A stretch of DNA of 64,000 nt, taken from NCBI GenBank assembly GCA_014843695.1, contig CM026390.1, positions 57,592,543-57,656,542 of the forward strand, written 5' to 3'. The stretch comes from Archivesica marissinica (lineage: Eukaryota; Mollusca; Bivalvia; Venerida; Vesicomyidae). This document shows, piece after piece, positions 12,101 to 21,238 of this stretch. Numbering within the stretch: the first letter of the stretch is position 1; each line of letters starts with the position of its first letter. Both the position numbers and the translations under genes were made by a program. The notes beneath the pieces were generated by a model, which ran no database searches, was not told the origin of the DNA, and saw nothing but the letters and a program-made list of their open reading frames with translations.

Positions 12101-15100
12101 TTTGCTTGGTAAGATTCACTGCTAGCAAATTGGAGAAGGTGTTCCTTGGACAGTGCACTGACATTGATCATATGGAGAACATTATCAAATTCTCATTCCT
12201 TCGATCGAAAGACAATGACAAGAAAGTGTTCACCTTCAAAACAAATGATGAGTCCTGGGTTGATCGACACGATGTGATTGGAGTCTTAGATGCACCTGTG
12301 ATGGACAATCGTGGACGTTATACATTTTCGCTTGCCGTCCCAGTAAAGGAATAGACTCAAAAACTCAATGTTAATATGGGGGGGGGGGGCAGGGATCAGG
12401 AGCTTGATAAAATCTATTATATGCAGAATATTGAGGTTGTACATATTTAAAAAAAAAGTAAATGACAGTGTTAGTGCAGATTTAGATGTGAAAACCATGA
12501 CATTTGGAAAAAAGTTGGTGGGGGGGAGCAAGCTCCGATCCATACCCCTGATGAAATCCATCATGGGGAACACTGTATATACATGTCACACTAGATAATA
12601 AAGTTATTTTATTCTTATTAAAATGCATTTTAATTCATTTATATGCAAAGTGAAAACGTGTCCTGTCCGCAACGCTCTGTCCATGTCCTGTCCGCAACGC
12701 ACAGTTAATTACCCCCTCGGTCATTCTTGAACATTTTGGAATCAAATTTTCTCCAAAATATACCTATGGCATTTAGATATAAATATGCAGGGTTTAATAT
12801 CTTAGAAAACAAGTGGATGGACAGAACTTTGGGTTTTTCTAACATACAGTAAAACCCACTTCACTTTCTGTCCTGTCCGCAACCCGTTTTATTTCACATT
12901 TTCCCCCCCAAAATTGAAATTCCAAAGATTTGATTTTGTTATCATATGAAGTGGTACCAAAGTACTTCACTTTCATGCATTCAAACTTTTAAAATATACC
13001 CAAGAATAATTTCTGTGAAAGAAACAAGTCTCTGAATGTCCTGTCCGCAACAAAACGAATACCGTGAAATGGCCCTATATTAGAATTTAGACACTGTTTT
13101 GGATGCAGATGAATTTGTACAGAGCGAATTGAGAAAGTTCAAAGGCAAGCGGCCAGATTCATCACTGGCGACTACTATTCCCGAGAAGAAGGCTGCATCA
13201 CAAACATGCTGCAGAAACTGGAGCTCGAGAGCCTACAGTCCAGAAGGAAGGCCAAAAGACTGACGTTCCTATACAAAGTGGTCGAGGGGAAGGTGCCAGC
13301 TTTACCTTGTCACGACATACTCACACCCATAAGGGCTAAGCGAAACGTAAAAATACGTAAATTCACTGACTATACTACTACAAACATTCTAGAAAATCAA
13401 ATTACAAATAATTCAAAGTGCTTCAAAACTTTCACTTGTAATAAAGAGCAGTATAAACAATCATTCTTCCCTAAAACAGTACTAGACTGGAATAAACTAA
13501 GTGACAATGTTGTATGTGCAGAGACAATAGGCGGTTTCAGGACAGCTCTAAATCCGCTCTACTAGACTCTCTCCCGTTGCACCTTATGCCGTAACTGGCC
13601 CTGCAACGTAGATATCCAGATCCAGTACAGAGCTTCAACGTTTCGTACGCAGCTTGGACGTTTTGTATCAAATGTCTGAGATGATTTATACCAAATGTAC
13701 GAGACATCCAAACATCAATTTGTACCCTGGACATGTCTCAATGTCTGAGACGATTCGTACCAGGTTAAATTATAGTAATTTCTTAATGGTACTACTTATT
13801 ACCGAAAACTACTTTTTTTACCGAAAACTGGTTTAAATTACCGAAAACTGGTTTAAATTACCGAAAACTACCTTATATGGCCACAGTTTTGATATAAGCA
13901 TTGTTTTTATCGTGTTAATTAAATACATTATAGAGTTTGTGACTTATACCCAAGAAATAAATAAAAAATATTCAGTAATGAGAGAGTTATTAACTGTTTT
14001 ATTAGCGCATTGTAAATATCACGGTTAGGTAATTATCACGGGTGTCCTAGCTTTCTTTAAATTACCGAAAACTGCCATATAAAAGGCATATATGGCCACA
14101 GTTTTCATATATTCTTTGTTTTTTTATGTTAATTACGTACATTATAGTGTTCGTGACTTATACCTAAAAAATAAATAAATAATATTCAGTAATGAGAGAG
14201 TTATTAACTGTTTTATTAGCACAGTAGATATTACAAGCTCTGATACACAACATTCAGTTCATTGTAATGTTATATAATCATACATTATATTCCTGATATT
14301 TTCATGCAAATATTGAAAACTATTTTATCTTGTACTTATTTATATTGTTTTAACAAACAATCCTTAAATCTTTTAACATATATATCTGGTATACATATTC
14401 TTTAACTGCATATCTTAGTCTTATGGCGTATGCCTTTTAGTTCTTGCTTTGAAGTCCACCCACGCTTTCCCTCTTCTGCCATGGGGACAGGGGCCTCTGG
14501 CAGGCGAGGGTGGGCCTGGTATGCGACCCTTACATTATTTTATTTTTTTTAAAACTTCATTGACTAAATTAGTTAGGATACATTGTTACATTACTTTAAG
14601 TTATACTATTGTTTTATTACATGTTTTACTGTTTTTACTTGCAGACTCTTATTGTAAAGCACCTTTGAACGTATCTGATATGAAAAGGGTGCTATATAAA
14701 TGTGGTATAATAATAATAATAATTTGAAAATAACAGGGATGTAATGTTGTTTCTGGATAGCTTCCTCGCATGCAAAACTTCGAGGGATTCAAACCTACAT
14801 CGGTGAGTGGCAAGTGATTTGAAGTCAAAGACCTTAACCACTCGGCCAAAAACGGAGGCCCCTCACTTTACTTTTATTACGATTGTATAGGGTGTTTTTT
14901 GGTTTATCTTTTTAAATAACTTCAATATGTGATCATGTTTATATGACTGAGATACTCTGATAAACTTGCTCACATTTGTTTTATTGGTTGTATATATGAG
15001 ACAATAATAAATATTAAAACTACTAGTTATTTTATTTTGGACTAGGGATTACACTCACGACCTCTGGATTTGCAGTTCAATGTGTTAATAAGACCATTAT

Positions 15101-18100
15101 CATAATACTTAATAACATGAAAGGCACCGTTTCAATTAAAGCACGTTATTAGTATTGTTTCCTCTAATCATGGAAAACGTACCCAATTGACAATTAATTA
15201 AATAGACAGTAATTATTGGCAAGTCCAGGGCTATGAAAGAATGGGTTTTAATTAATGCAAACTGTTAAAGTTACGGCCGACTTTCATGTTCGGTAACATT
15301 AAAGATGTCACTACAGAAGGTGTGATGGTAATTATAATTATGTAAACAATTGAGTAAAAGCCTTAATGTATATAAACTCGGCCTGAAAATTCAAATTCAC
15401 CACTCATAGAAACGTTATAGTGTTAATGAGTTTATGAACATTGTTCATTCATGATGGAAGAATTTCCATGTATCATATGTCTTAGGGATTGTCATAATGA
15501 CACTATACATTGCTGTAATTGCCAAAACTGGGTCCATGCAACGTGTGCAAATCTAAGTGAATCAGACTTAAAGTCGTGGTCAAAGGCATCATTAAGCTAT
15601 TTGTGTCAGTGTTGTTGTTTTGTTGGATTGGAATATGACGCCAGCTCTGCTCTGACAAGGTAAGTTAATTATTAATTAAAGTACTCCTTTTTATTTTTTC
15701 TCGTTTATCGTTCCAAAGATATTGGTAGAACATTAGATTTATTTCATTTAGTTTATTCATAGGAACGTACGAAGATTGCATAATATATGTAAATTTTGGT
15801 AATAGGATAGATTTAATAACGGTTATTTTTCCATACATTGTTAAGTTCCTCTTTTTCCAAGTGTTAATGGTTTTTCGGCAGTTTTCGACTACGAGACGTA
15901 TAGCTACTTCTTTCATCATTTAAAGTTGATGTTAGCTGGTACAAACCTGACAAAACTTGTCATCGGTTCTGATGAGGAGCAAGCTATGGTCAAAGCCATC
16001 ACGACAGAATTTCACAACTCCACCCACGTTTTGTGCACCCGACATTTGCAACAAAATGCACGACAACACCTCACTGACGACGGCGTTGCCTTATCAGACA
16101 GAAAGGTCATCCTTGACAAAATCTTTGGAAGTGACGGTGTGGTCAATGCAACAGATGACATTTGCTTTGATAGTCAGTGTGAGAACATTGAACGTTATTG
16201 CGCAAATCTTTCTCACAAATTTGTGCAGTACTTTCAAAAACGACTCAAAAGAAATTTGAAAACAAAGGTTAACGAACCCATGACAGAAGGACGCATATCT
16301 AGTGACTGGACTAACAACAACTGTGAATCAATAAATCACGTGTTGAAACAGACTGTTGACTGGGAGTCCAAAAGTCTACCTGAGTTTGTCAGGCTGGTTA
16401 AGCGACGCGTAGACTGTCAATTTAAGGAACTGAGAAGTGCCCTTCTTTCAACAGACGAATTCCGCCTGTCTGTCACCCACCAGCACTTTCATGTGTCAAA
16501 GGAGGACTGGATAGACATGACAGAACAACAGAGAACGAACGCTTACAAACGTTGCAGACAGTTTGTGGTTAAAGACGACAAAATTGTCATCTCGACGGAC
16601 GGACGAAGTGCAGTCATTGCACCCAGGACTGACGGAAAAAAACCAGGTCAACGAAAGAGAAAAGTGAACGTACGTACTGTGACTGTGAACGCGAAAAAAG
16701 CAAAACAATGAATGAAAGTGACAAAACCGACAACTGACAACTGGACATTAATGTGTGTGTTATATATTAGATGAAGAAAACTGCCTGCAATGCACACGCC
16801 GTGGAATCCCGTTGTTGGGAGCCTCGGTTTCTATCTGGGGTGGTAGTGTGTTGCAGGTAAACTAGTCTGAAATGTATAACATACATATTAACCCTTTCAA
16901 CCCCACAGGCCTCTAAATAGGCTTATGAAAAGTGTAGATCCAGATGAGCCGGCTCGTGACGAGCTGTCTCATCAGGATCTGCACTTTTTTGCCAGTAATA
17001 ATTATTACTATTTTTAGATAAAATTACCCATTTTGATAAATGAACTGGTCTAAAGGTAATTTTCTTATTAATTTATTGGTCTGAAAATATCACGCACCAG
17101 TCCATGTCAGTTACTTGGGATTGAATGGGTTAAACATATATCAATGTATATAGTGCATAACAATGAATAAACATGACGAAAACTGGACATTAATTTGTGT
17201 GTAAATAGATATATTGGACATTTGTATGCATGACATTCGTTTCCGTTTTGTCTACACAGTCCGAAAGTTAGTAACAATATAATTATGAACATGGCGAAAA
17301 ATGTTATATCTATGTGCATTCTTTCGGAAATATAAGCATCCCTGTGTATGTCTGGATTCATTGTCTCCTTCAAAGTCAGCAGGTAGAACTGTACCTAATA
17401 TTGTATTTGATGTACATGTAATGTATGTATTATTTTTTAACATAAGTCATGTATAATTTAGAGAATAATATATGGGTGACCAGTGCCATTTATTGATAAT
17501 TACCTAACCGTGATATTTACAATGCGCTAATAAAACAGTTAATAACTCTATCATTACTGAATATTTTTTATTTATTTCTTGGGTATAAGTCACAAACTCT
17601 ATAATGTATTTAATTAACACGATAAAACAATGCTTATATCAAAACTGTGGCCATATAAGGTAGTTTTCGGTAATTTAAACCAGTTTTCGGTAGTTTTCGG
17701 TAAAATAGTAGTTTTCGGTAATAAGTAGAACCCATTTCTTAACATAGCTGTAATACCGCTGGTTTTGACATACCGCGGTAAACCGTAAACACACATTTTC
17801 AGGAGGTAAAATAACGCCACCTATCAAGTTCTATGTAAAATTACCTCATCACTTTATCTGAAAACATGATCCAAATGTCCATCATATATATTTATGTTCA
17901 TTCCAACTTTGTAAATTGGCGATCTGCTATTCTGATATTTGTGAATGATACTTTTATGATCATGTGTATAAGTTACTATTTACTCCCCGTAACTACCAAA
18001 TATGGACATAATAATAAGGTGCAAGACATGCTTTTTCTACTGAATGATTTTTTACCCCCCCCCCCCCCACCTAGCCAGCGCAGGCGGTGTTCACTGAGCA

Positions 18101-20144
18101 TTGCATAGATGGTTGTTGAATTCGCTTTGATGAGGACCTCTGTCTTCCCAAGTGATTCCCAAGATCTTGCGAAGGCACCTCATATGGTATAAGTTCAGCT
18201 TTGTCTCTTGTCTAAATATTGTACAGATTAATCATTAATGTCTCTATCAAATACTCACATAATTTTCTTATGATTACCTTAAATACGGTCTTTGGCCATT
18301 TGTTGCAGTATACCCGGAAATACTGTTTACGTAACTGCTGACACGATGCCGGCAATAACATGGTAAACATAAGTGATTCCCAATAGTATTTCATCTTTGT
18401 AATGTTGAAGTGGAGAAGTCCTTGGATGAATCAAAATGAGGATTGAATTCAGGTACATAATAGTAGTTCTGTATTTTGGTTTTTAATAGCTAGTACATCA
18501 ATATACCCATAATGCATCCTACACACATTTTGACGGTTATGTTTGGAAACATGAATTGAAAACTATTAGAATTTGTTTAGAACACTTTTTCAAATTGTAA
18601 TGTAATCATGATGGTCATTCCTTTACATAGCTTTACATTCAGTCTACAATGACTTGCGGGCCACACAGAGAGCCACACTTCTTCAGCAGAGAACTTGATG
18701 AGAGTGTGTTCTCTCTATAGCACTGCCACAGTCTCTGTAGCTTGCCATGATCTGTTCCTCTGAATTCACTTCAACTTGCCCTCAGACACACACTTCACTT
18801 GGAGTGGAAGTAGACCTGCTTCATGGAGGGCTTTAGAACCAAGAGGAGGTAAAATGGTGGCTTCCCATCGGCTGTCATCTTGTCAAAGTGAAAGTACTAG
18901 TCGTCTAGCAAATTCATTATTTCAACAGAGACAATAGTATGCAGCTTTCTGTGATCATCACTTTATTTGGTTTGGGATTCCTCATCGTACAAATAGTTTC
19001 CAATTTATGTAATCAATGTTTCCAAACATTAAATTGTGTGTAATTTAGTTTCATAGAGTTTGTTTATTACATGGATTATTTCGTATACGATCAAAAGGTT
19101 TTGTGTCTCATTTATATCATTGGATGGATCTTGTCTGCCATGATATACAGATATGGTACAAAACCCTACATCATAGGGTACTAACTGTCTCGACTTGTGT
19201 ATGAAACATCTCCAACTATAAAAATAACCCTTAATCCAGGGCTTATTCTGGAGGGTGATTTTGGAGAAATAGTCAACTTTTCCCCCTGGGGACCCAACTT
19301 CTCCCTAAATTTTTTTAAAAATTTGTATTGTTTTAAATTTTCATTCAAAATGTTGTCCAGTACGAAACGTCTAAACTGGATACGAATCCTCTCAGGCATT
19401 GTGTACAAAACGTCTCTAACATTGGGTACGAAACGTCTCTAACATTGGGTACGAAACATCCAAACTGGGTACGAAACGTCCAGGGTATGAATTGACTGTA
19501 ATTCAAACTAGGTAACAAACATCCACGGTACAAAATTAATCTATCTAGCTATCAGATGGGGTCGCTACATGTACATAAATTCCATGTGTCTGCAAACACA
19601 ACTATTTTTATTATGTTTATTTAACGTCGCTACTGGTTGCCCATTTGAGTGATGGGCACTGCAGTTTACCTAACAACTTTGCTTGAAAACAGTCCTGCAT
19701 ACAAACCATGAGTTACATATTGATAGTAGGTCAGTCCTCTTCAATAATTTACCATTTCCATCAGCACTACATGTAGGTTAAATTAAATGTACAGGTAAAG
19801 AGAATCATTTTAAAAACAATATATTGACTATTTTTGTGAACATTTTGTTCCTACGACATATTGATTTTTTTGTAAATACATGGGGTCAGTTTGTAATTGA
19901 CTAGATGCAGATGAGCAATTGAGCACATTGGACGTAATGTTTGTGCAGAGTTCTTCAAACATCCTACAATTACTCCTCATGTTTAATGGACCCAGGTTGT
20001 TTATTTTCAGAGGGAGGGATATTCCAGATTCAACAAGATATACGAGTTTGAGTATATGTTGTTTAACCAGAGATGTAACATGATGATGACTTCCGTGTCT
20101 GGACATTTACTGGGCATGGACTTTATAGGACAATATAGAAAATG
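9106..20144 (+). CDS. TOP3A: DNA topoisomerase 3-alpha, exons 1 and 2 (gene cut by gap)
   Basis: Exon 1 (9106-9246) and exon 2 (20011-20144) join in phase 0. Together they give VAEKNDAAKSI, then GRFNR joined to REGYSRFNKIYEFEY, then MMTSVSGHLLGMDFIGQYRKW, the N-terminal TOPRIM region of type IA topoisomerase III-alpha. TOP3A works with BLM-type helicase and RMI proteins to dissolve double Holliday junctions, and with a leader also acts in mitochondria. Two in-frame starts exist: Met at 9106 gives an extra leader of 19 residues with FRRLYSSSS, and Met at 9163 begins just before VKVLNVAEKN. Exon 1 ends at GTGAGA; exon 2 has a TTTTCAG acceptor and a GTGAGT donor. Intron 1 is 10.8 kb and full of transposons. 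The catalytic Tyr domain and all later exons are absent; the gap begins 94 bp after exon 2. Confidence 0.88.
9504..9872. repeat. Left iteron cluster of the transposon
   Basis: Exact GTTGCGGACAGGACA copies lie at 9504-9518 (+), 9670-9684 (-), 9838-9852 (+) and 9858-9872 (+). Subterminal iterons of this kind are commonly transposase binding sites; that role is inferred. Confidence 0.85.
10204..12354 (+). CDS. Putative DDE transposase, 716 residues
   Basis: This is the longest clean frame in the window. Residues 1 to about 80 are a highly charged Lys/Arg/Glu-rich coiled-coil-like region. A Cys/His cluster (CMCKYHQN, then CDLANIDCVDRKCPMCG) at roughly 240-300 is probably zinc-binding. Candidate catalytic acids are D374 in QEDFSENF, D460 in YWSDGAASQFKNRYNF and E506 in the block HGKGPVDRIGGETKR, a D-85-D-45-E arrangement typical of DDE enzymes. 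The SDG.ASQFKN and HGKGP.D.IGG signatures recur, to my recollection, in unnamed transposon-derived proteins of many invertebrates; I do not assign a superfamily. The start is the first ATG after an in-frame stop region, just downstream of the element's 5' iterons. R498 replaces a Gly kept in the left arm. The frame has no introns. Function is inferred from motifs and context. Confidence 0.8.
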   Translation: MPALTATERSHRFRAKVWNDDEKHEAAKAKDRDRKKQQRALKKVTMTEWEKNEKKRKEREAKQRQRREKANARRPEAEPEEIGPYKSKNTLGKAVAKVIRALPGTPTRETPVLGAVLSSMPRDKRDKLCKTVRDTRVRRSLIDDERKKRSDAIPNQTLELVHQFYLRDDISRMCPGKRDCISVKDSVTGKREHKQKRLLYLSLSESHQVFCREHGDIIGFTKFTELRPSYVKLMTNQDQEVCMCKYHQNIALLATGLHKIVPAIPCDPVQVVELTVCDLANIDCVDRKCPMCGVDDINGNIAEIDATSPVSYYQWTTQDGKTVKTLINSDLESTELKSQLNRFSRHVYDERRQHAELRCLKGTIKPGEVIIQEDFSENFSIKHQSEIMSAHWASGGVTIFTVVVYFRRTETSDLEHLSFSIISDEPVHDKKAVYANNSLVLRELKMVLPWDITTVHYWSDGAASQFKNRYNFANLAFHERDFECTADWSFFCTAHGKGPVDRIGGETKRVVWRAILQERETVTNPREFYDVAKRLTGKINVLWLSSDDIKDCTAHLDNRFAKCLAVSGTHSLHYLRHNDDCSLAVALNSPFTRHEPMTIARVIQTVKNNQTEEPMPIEKDFAISSRDCKIGDFCLVRFTASKLEKVFLGQCTDIDHMENIIKFSFLRSKDNDKKVFTFKTNDESWVDRHDVIGVLDAPVMDNRGRYTFSLAVPVKE
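12659..13051. repeat. Right iteron cluster of the transposon
   Basis: Four exact inverse copies of the 15-mer (TGTCCTGTCCGCAAC) lie at 12659-12673, 12684-12698, 12869-12883 and 13037-13051. They face the left cluster across the transposase gene. Confidence 0.85.
13115..13565 (+). pseudogene. LINE ORF2 C-terminal fragment, right arm
   Basis: The frame reads TERIEKVQRQAARFITGDYY, then MLQKLELESLQSRRKAKR, and ends with FPKTVLDWNKLSDNVV and a stop at 13563. This is the usual end of Jockey/CR1-type LINE ORF2, following the RT domain. It is 5' truncated; the iteron transposon ends only 35 bp upstream. Confidence 0.7.
13791..14216 (-). repeat. Duplicated AT-rich repeat, right arm
   Basis: Mirror of 1765-2190, including the tandem AGTTTTCGGTAATTTAAACC-type units at 13796-13870. 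Confidence 0.7.
14646..14853 (-). mobile_element. tRNA-derived SINE, family E, right arm
   Basis: Mirror of 1128-1335, with the same A box, B box and CR1/L2-type tail. Confidence 0.65.
14854..15450. other. AT-rich non-coding DNA, right arm
   Basis: Mirror of 531-1127. It is the presumed 5' flank of the PHD-finger exon; no promoter element is recognised with confidence. Confidence 0.5.
15451..15659 (+). CDS. PHD-like zinc-finger exon of a Mutator-like element
   Basis: ATG-initiated exon of about 70 codons with the Cys/His spacing of a PHD finger: CIICLRDC, HCCNCQNWVHATC and a final CQCC. It ends in an excellent GTAAGT donor at 15660. The next same-strand coding sequence is the Mutator-like transposase fragment at 15926, so both may belong to one transposon gene whose middle was lost or displaced by the antisense L1-like fragment between them. 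The link is inferred from order and strand only. Confidence 0.5.
15665..15919 (-). pseudogene. L1/Tx1-like LINE RT tail, right arm
   Basis: Mirror of 62-316. It begins 6 bp after the PHD exon boundary and ends 7 bp before the Mutator-like frame, antisense to both. Confidence 0.6.
15926..16711 (+). pseudogene. Mutator-like (MULE) transposase, C-terminal half
   Basis: The 261-residue frame begins MMLAGTNLTKLVIGSDEEQA and continues with HVLCTRHLQQN, the MULE-domain pattern of a catalytic Asp (GSDEEQ) followed by the C..H motif. TNNNCESINHVLK near residue 135 is the region that carries the catalytic Glu in this family. The tail is Lys/Arg-rich. The N-terminal half with the first Asp is missing, so the protein cannot be active as read. 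A possible TTAG acceptor lies just upstream (15930-15936). Only the first 55 bp of this gene are inside the palindrome; it runs out of the right arm. Confidence 0.7.
16892..17129. mobile_element. piggyBac-type MITE, copy 1
   Basis: A 238-bp element bounded by TTAA on both sides (16888-16891 and 17130-17133), with ends CCCTTTCAA and TTGAATGGG. TTAA targets and CCC-starting ends are piggyBac hallmarks. A long internal hairpin is present around 16940-16990. There is no coding capacity. A sibling lies at 54197-54432. Confidence 0.8.
17492..17735 (+). repeat. Third copy of the AGTTTTCGGTAATTTAAACC repeat block
   Basis: Nearly identical to 1945-2190, but outside the palindrome, with a shorter terminal repeat run. 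It shows that the block is dispersed and not specific to the palindrome. Confidence 0.7.
17736..19359. other. TOP3A intron 1, no gene recognised
   Basis: AT-rich DNA with a poly-C run at 18055-18069. No coding frame or RNA gene could be supported. Confidence 0.5.
19360..19500 (+). repeat. Degenerate GTACGAAACGTC tandem repeat
   Basis: About five short units of the type TACGAAACGTCTCTAACATTGG are in tandem. Related words (TACGAAACGTTGAAGCTCTG, TACAAAACGTCC) occur at 2310-2350 and in the mirror. Confidence 0.55.
19613..19682 (-). mobile_element. SINE family B tail fragment
   Basis: It contains only the 3' end: AACTGC, then the CGTCGC-type hairpin, then CGACGTTAAATAAAC in reverse orientation. 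It matches the tail of the full copy at 41133-41372. Confidence 0.55.
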
Positions 20145-20238
20145 GTGAGTACTGGATGTAACATGATGATGACTTCCGTGTCTGGACATTTACTGGGCAT
20201 GGACTTTATAGGACAATATAGAAAATGGTGAGTACTGG
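20073..20238 (+). repeat. Tandem copy of TOP3A exon 2 end plus donor, at gap edge
   Basis: An 83-bp unit (20073-20155) is repeated exactly at 20156-20238. It consists of the last 72 bp of exon 2, the GTGAGT donor and five intron bases. The second copy ends on the last known base before the N run. Confidence 0.9.
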
Positions 20239-21238
20239 NNNNNNNNNNNNNNNNNNNNNNNNNNNNNNNNNNNNNNNNNNNNNNNNNNNNNNNNNNNNNN
20301 NNNNNNNNNNNNNNNNNNNNNNNNNNNNNNNNNNNNNNNNNNNNNNNNNNNNNNNNNNNNNNNNNNNNNNNNNNNNNNNNNNNNNNNNNNNNNNNNNNNN
20401 NNNNNNNNNNNNNNNNNNNNNNNNNNNNNNNNNNNNNNNNNNNNNNNNNNNNNNNNNNNNNNNNNNNNNNNNNNNNNNNNNNNNNNNNNNNNNNNNNNNN
20501 NNNNNNNNNNNNNNNNNNNNNNNNNNNNNNNNNNNNNNNNNNNNNNNNNNNNNNNNNNNNNNNNNNNNNNNNNNNNNNNNNNNNNNNNNNNNNNNNNNNN
20601 NNNNNNNNNNNNNNNNNNNNNNNNNNNNNNNNNNNNNNNNNNNNNNNNNNNNNNNNNNNNNNNNNNNNNNNNNNNNNNNNNNNNNNNNNNNNNNNNNNNN
20701 NNNNNNNNNNNNNNNNNNNNNNNNNNNNNNNNNNNNNNNNNNNNNNNNNNNNNNNNNNNNNNNNNNNNNNNNNNNNNNNNNNNNNNNNNNNNNNNNNNNN
20801 NNNNNNNNNNNNNNNNNNNNNNNNNNNNNNNNNNNNNNNNNNNNNNNNNNNNNNNNNNNNNNNNNNNNNNNNNNNNNNNNNNNNNNNNNNNNNNNNNNNN
20901 NNNNNNNNNNNNNNNNNNNNNNNNNNNNNNNNNNNNNNNNNNNNNNNNNNNNNNNNNNNNNNNNNNNNNNNNNNNNNNNNNNNNNNNNNNNNNNNNNNNN
21001 NNNNNNNNNNNNNNNNNNNNNNNNNNNNNNNNNNNNNNNNNNNNNNNNNNNNNNNNNNNNNNNNNNNNNNNNNNNNNNNNNNNNNNNNNNNNNNNNNNNN
21101 NNNNNNNNNNNNNNNNNNNNNNNNNNNNNNNNNNNNNNNNNNNNNNNNNNNNNNNNNNNNNNNNNNNNNNNNNNNNNNNNNNNNNNNNNNNNNNNNNNNN
21201 NNNNNNNNNNNNNNNNNNNNNNNNNNNNNNNNNNNNNN
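20239..21238. other. Assembly gap, 1000 N
   Basis: Exactly 1000 N, a conventional placeholder length. The long frames that cross it are artefacts. Confidence 0.99.

Larger units (their letters stand above)
9322..13079 (+). mobile_element. Iteron-bearing DDE transposon, right-arm copy (coding-intact)
   Basis: This 3758-bp element has 20-bp imperfect terminal inverted repeats, TATAGGGCCATTTCAC(A/G)GTAT. The target-site duplication is unclear, since the shared TATA or TA could belong to the ends. Inside are eight exact copies of the 15-mer GTTGCGGACAGGACA, four on each side of one long transposase frame. It sits in TOP3A intron 1, directly next to a truncated LINE. The superfamily could not be assigned from the sequence alone. 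Confidence 0.8.
1..15980. repeat. 16-kb palindrome (inverted duplication)
   Basis: Base 1 pairs with base 15980. The outer 2.8 kb mirrors with coordinate sum 15981 and the inner 1.2 kb with sum 15937, so the arms differ by only 44 bp in net length. The left arm is 1-7854 and the right arm is 8083-15980. The outer and inner parts look almost identical; one substitution was seen near 6933/9006. The transposon between them differs by many substitutions and indels. The left arm runs off the window edge, so the palindrome may be longer. It is either a real inverted duplication or a fold-back read or assembly artefact. Confidence 0.95.

Noticed and set aside
11455..12171. 238-codon minus-strand frame
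   Set aside because: It is antisense to the transposase at 10204-12354 and has no family pattern; its existence follows from codon bias of the real gene.
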